From an uncultured Chlorobiota bacterium (GTDB lineage: Bacteria; Bacteroidota; Kapaibacteriia; OLB7): a stretch of DNA of 14,177 nucleotides. The notes under the pieces are model-generated. The model saw only the letters and a program-made list of their open reading frames with translations, did no database searches and was not told the origin of the DNA. Positions 13,157 through 14,177 of this stretch are shown piece by piece. Position numbers and translations under genes: made by a program. Every line of letters begins with the position of its first letter. Position 1 is the stretch's first letter. The DNA is taken from the NCBI GenBank assembly GCA_946481475.1, contig CAMLOB010000029.1:1-14177 (forward strand), given 5' to 3'.

Positions 13157-14177
13157 ATGCCGAATATCCGCTTTATCAAAGCCTACACCGCAACGCTTCG
13201 CATTTTGCTGAGCTACGGCATATCCTTTCTGATAAAGAAAGTCCGGGGGAGTGCCCGGGGCGAAGGGGGAGGGGAAGAACTGCACAGACGGAATGCCCGC
13301 CGACTGGTCCGGACGATTCTGGAACTGAAGGGACTCTTCATCAAGATCGGGCAGCTTGTCAGTATCCTGACGAACTTCCTGCCGGAGGCCTTTCGCAAAG
13401 AGCTTGAGGGATTGCAGGATCGCATTCCTCCGGGAGACTATCAGGGGATTGCGCTGCGGGTTCGCCAGGAACTGGGTGCGGATCCGCAGGAACTGTTTGC
13501 GGAGTTCGACCGGACGCCGATTGCCAGCGCCTCGCTTGCCCAGGTTCACCGGGGCCGGTTGCCGGACGGACGGGATGTGGCGGTGAAAGTGCAGCATCGG
13601 GATATCGAGGAGATTGCCCGGCGCGATCTGAAGACCATCCGCTCGATCCTCCGGCTTGTGGAACGACTGCTGGGGCTGCGCGGACTCGACGAGCAGTACC
13701 GGCAGCTTGAGGAGATGATTGCCGAGGAGCTGGACTTCGGACAGGAGGGGCGAAATCTGGAGGCGATTGCGGCCAACTTTGCGGTGGATCCCCGGATCGG
13801 CTTCCCGGCACTGATGCCCGAATATTCGTCCCGACGGGTTCTGACGACGGAGTTCGTCGACGGGGTGAAGGTCTCCGACATCCCGGCCCTCGACCGGCTC
13901 GGGATCGACCGGCGGGAGCTGGCCGAGCGGATCGTCGGGGCCTACTGCCGGATGATCTTTATCGACGGACTCTACCACGCAGATCCTCACCCCGGGAATA
14001 TCCTGATCCGCTCCGACGGAACGGTCGTCTTTCTGGACTTCGGCGCGGTTGCCCGTCTCTCCCCGGAGATGAAATCGGGCATCCCCCGATTCCTCCTGGC
14101 CCTTCTGCGGCGGGATGCGGCCGGTCTTCGCGACGCATTGAACCGCATGGGCTTTATCGCCCGGGGACGGGATGAAG
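13157..14177 (+). CDS. AarF/UbiB (ABC1) family atypical kinase, C-terminus beyond the right edge
   Basis: The first 340 codons of an ABC1-family protein; the frame stays open to the window end. The motif set is complete as far as it goes: KxGQ (KIGQ, 63-66); Ala-rich nucleotide loop PIASASLAQVHRG (121-133); the lysine in VAVKVQ (Lys144); ELDFGQEGRN (191-200), with ExD and a DFxxExxN pattern that has Gly where Ala is usual; HADPHPGNIL (274-283) with Asp276 and Asn281; and DFG (294-296). UbiB/Coq8 proteins are membrane-associated ATPase/kinase-like proteins supporting ubiquinone or other isoprenoid-lipid metabolism; paralogues with other roles exist, so no gene symbol is given. The ATG at 13157 is preceded two codons earlier by an in-frame TGA (13151-13153), so no longer start is possible; the Shine-Dalgarno is weak. 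It is divergent from the barrel-protein gene. Confidence 0.93.
   Translation, partial: MPNIRFIKAYTATLRILLSYGISFLIKKVRGSARGEGGGEELHRRNARRLVRTILELKGLFIKIGQLVSILTNFLPEAFRKELEGLQDRIPPGDYQGIALRVRQELGADPQELFAEFDRTPIASASLAQVHRGRLPDGRDVAVKVQHRDIEEIARRDLKTIRSILRLVERLLGLRGLDEQYRQLEEMIAEELDFGQEGRNLEAIAANFAVDPRIGFPALMPEYSSRRVLTTEFVDGVKVSDIPALDRLGIDRRELAERIVGAYCRMIFIDGLYHADPHPGNILIRSDGTVVFLDFGAVARLSPEMKSGIPRFLLALLRRDAAGLRDALNRMGFIARGRDE

Noticed and set aside
12861..13211. 116-codon plus-strand frame in the barrel/ABC1 intergenic region.
   Set aside because: It overlaps the start of both real genes, has an arbitrary Cys/Arg-rich composition and no recognisable motif.
12875..13990. In-frame N-terminal extension of the barrel protein by 372 codons.
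   Set aside because: It lies antisense to the well-conserved ABC1 kinase gene, and the ATG at 12874 has a Shine-Dalgarno and a signal peptide directly after it.

Overview
The window looks like a chromosomal stretch from a Gram-negative bacterium of moderately high GC, most likely in the FCB assemblage (Bacteroidota, Chlorobiota, Ignavibacteriota or relatives). The evidence is an Omp85-type barrel protein ending in Phe, a type II-signal lipoprotein, a secreted lamin-tail-domain (LTD) protein, and weak or absent Shine-Dalgarno sequences at four of the six starts whose upstream region can be judged. The phylum is an inference; no rRNA or tRNA gene is present to settle it.

Layout, left to right. 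(1) 1-3218, minus: a secreted protein, cut by the left edge, made of four tandem LTD + CARDB-like units. They align without a gap at a period of exactly 265 residues (795 bp). (2) 3268-4527, minus: a UMF1/Atg22-like major facilitator transporter, 49 bp upstream of (1) in the same direction and possibly co-transcribed with it. (3) 4668-5798, plus: non-hydrolysing UDP-GlcNAc 2-epimerase (wecB), divergent from (2). (4) 5799-6094: a convergent spacer with a dispersed CACAAAGG-type inverted repeat. (5) 6095-7924, minus: an M3-family zinc oligopeptidase. (6) 7925-8338: a gene-free spacer with a seven-copy heptamer tract, a small hairpin, a G-quadruplex-capable tract and a strong terminator. (7) 8339-9664, minus: a lipoprotein with four PepSY-like modules, interrupted by an acidic, lysine/glycine and His/Cys insert that looks metal-binding. 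(8) 9665-10006: a spacer with two related GGGGGCAAA-type hairpins and a 10-nt-period tract. (9) 10007-12874, minus: an outer-membrane protein with an N-terminal domain resembling CotH/Fam20-type atypical kinases joined to an Omp85 surface-antigen barrel. (10) 12875-13156: a divergent promoter region. (11) 13157 to the right edge, plus: an AarF/UbiB (ABC1) kinase-like gene, cut by the window end.

Most of the unusual material is in the cell envelope: the LTD repeat protein, the PepSY lipoprotein with its putative metal-binding insert, and the kinase-like/Omp85 fusion. The last two are in tandem on one strand (barrel gene first, then a structured 342-bp spacer, then the lipoprotein), but nothing shows that they form one system. 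wecB, the M3 peptidase, UMF1 and ABC1 are ordinary housekeeping or accessory genes. The spacers carry several short-period degenerate repeat tracts and hairpins. No CRISPR array, insertion sequence, phage or plasmid gene was seen.
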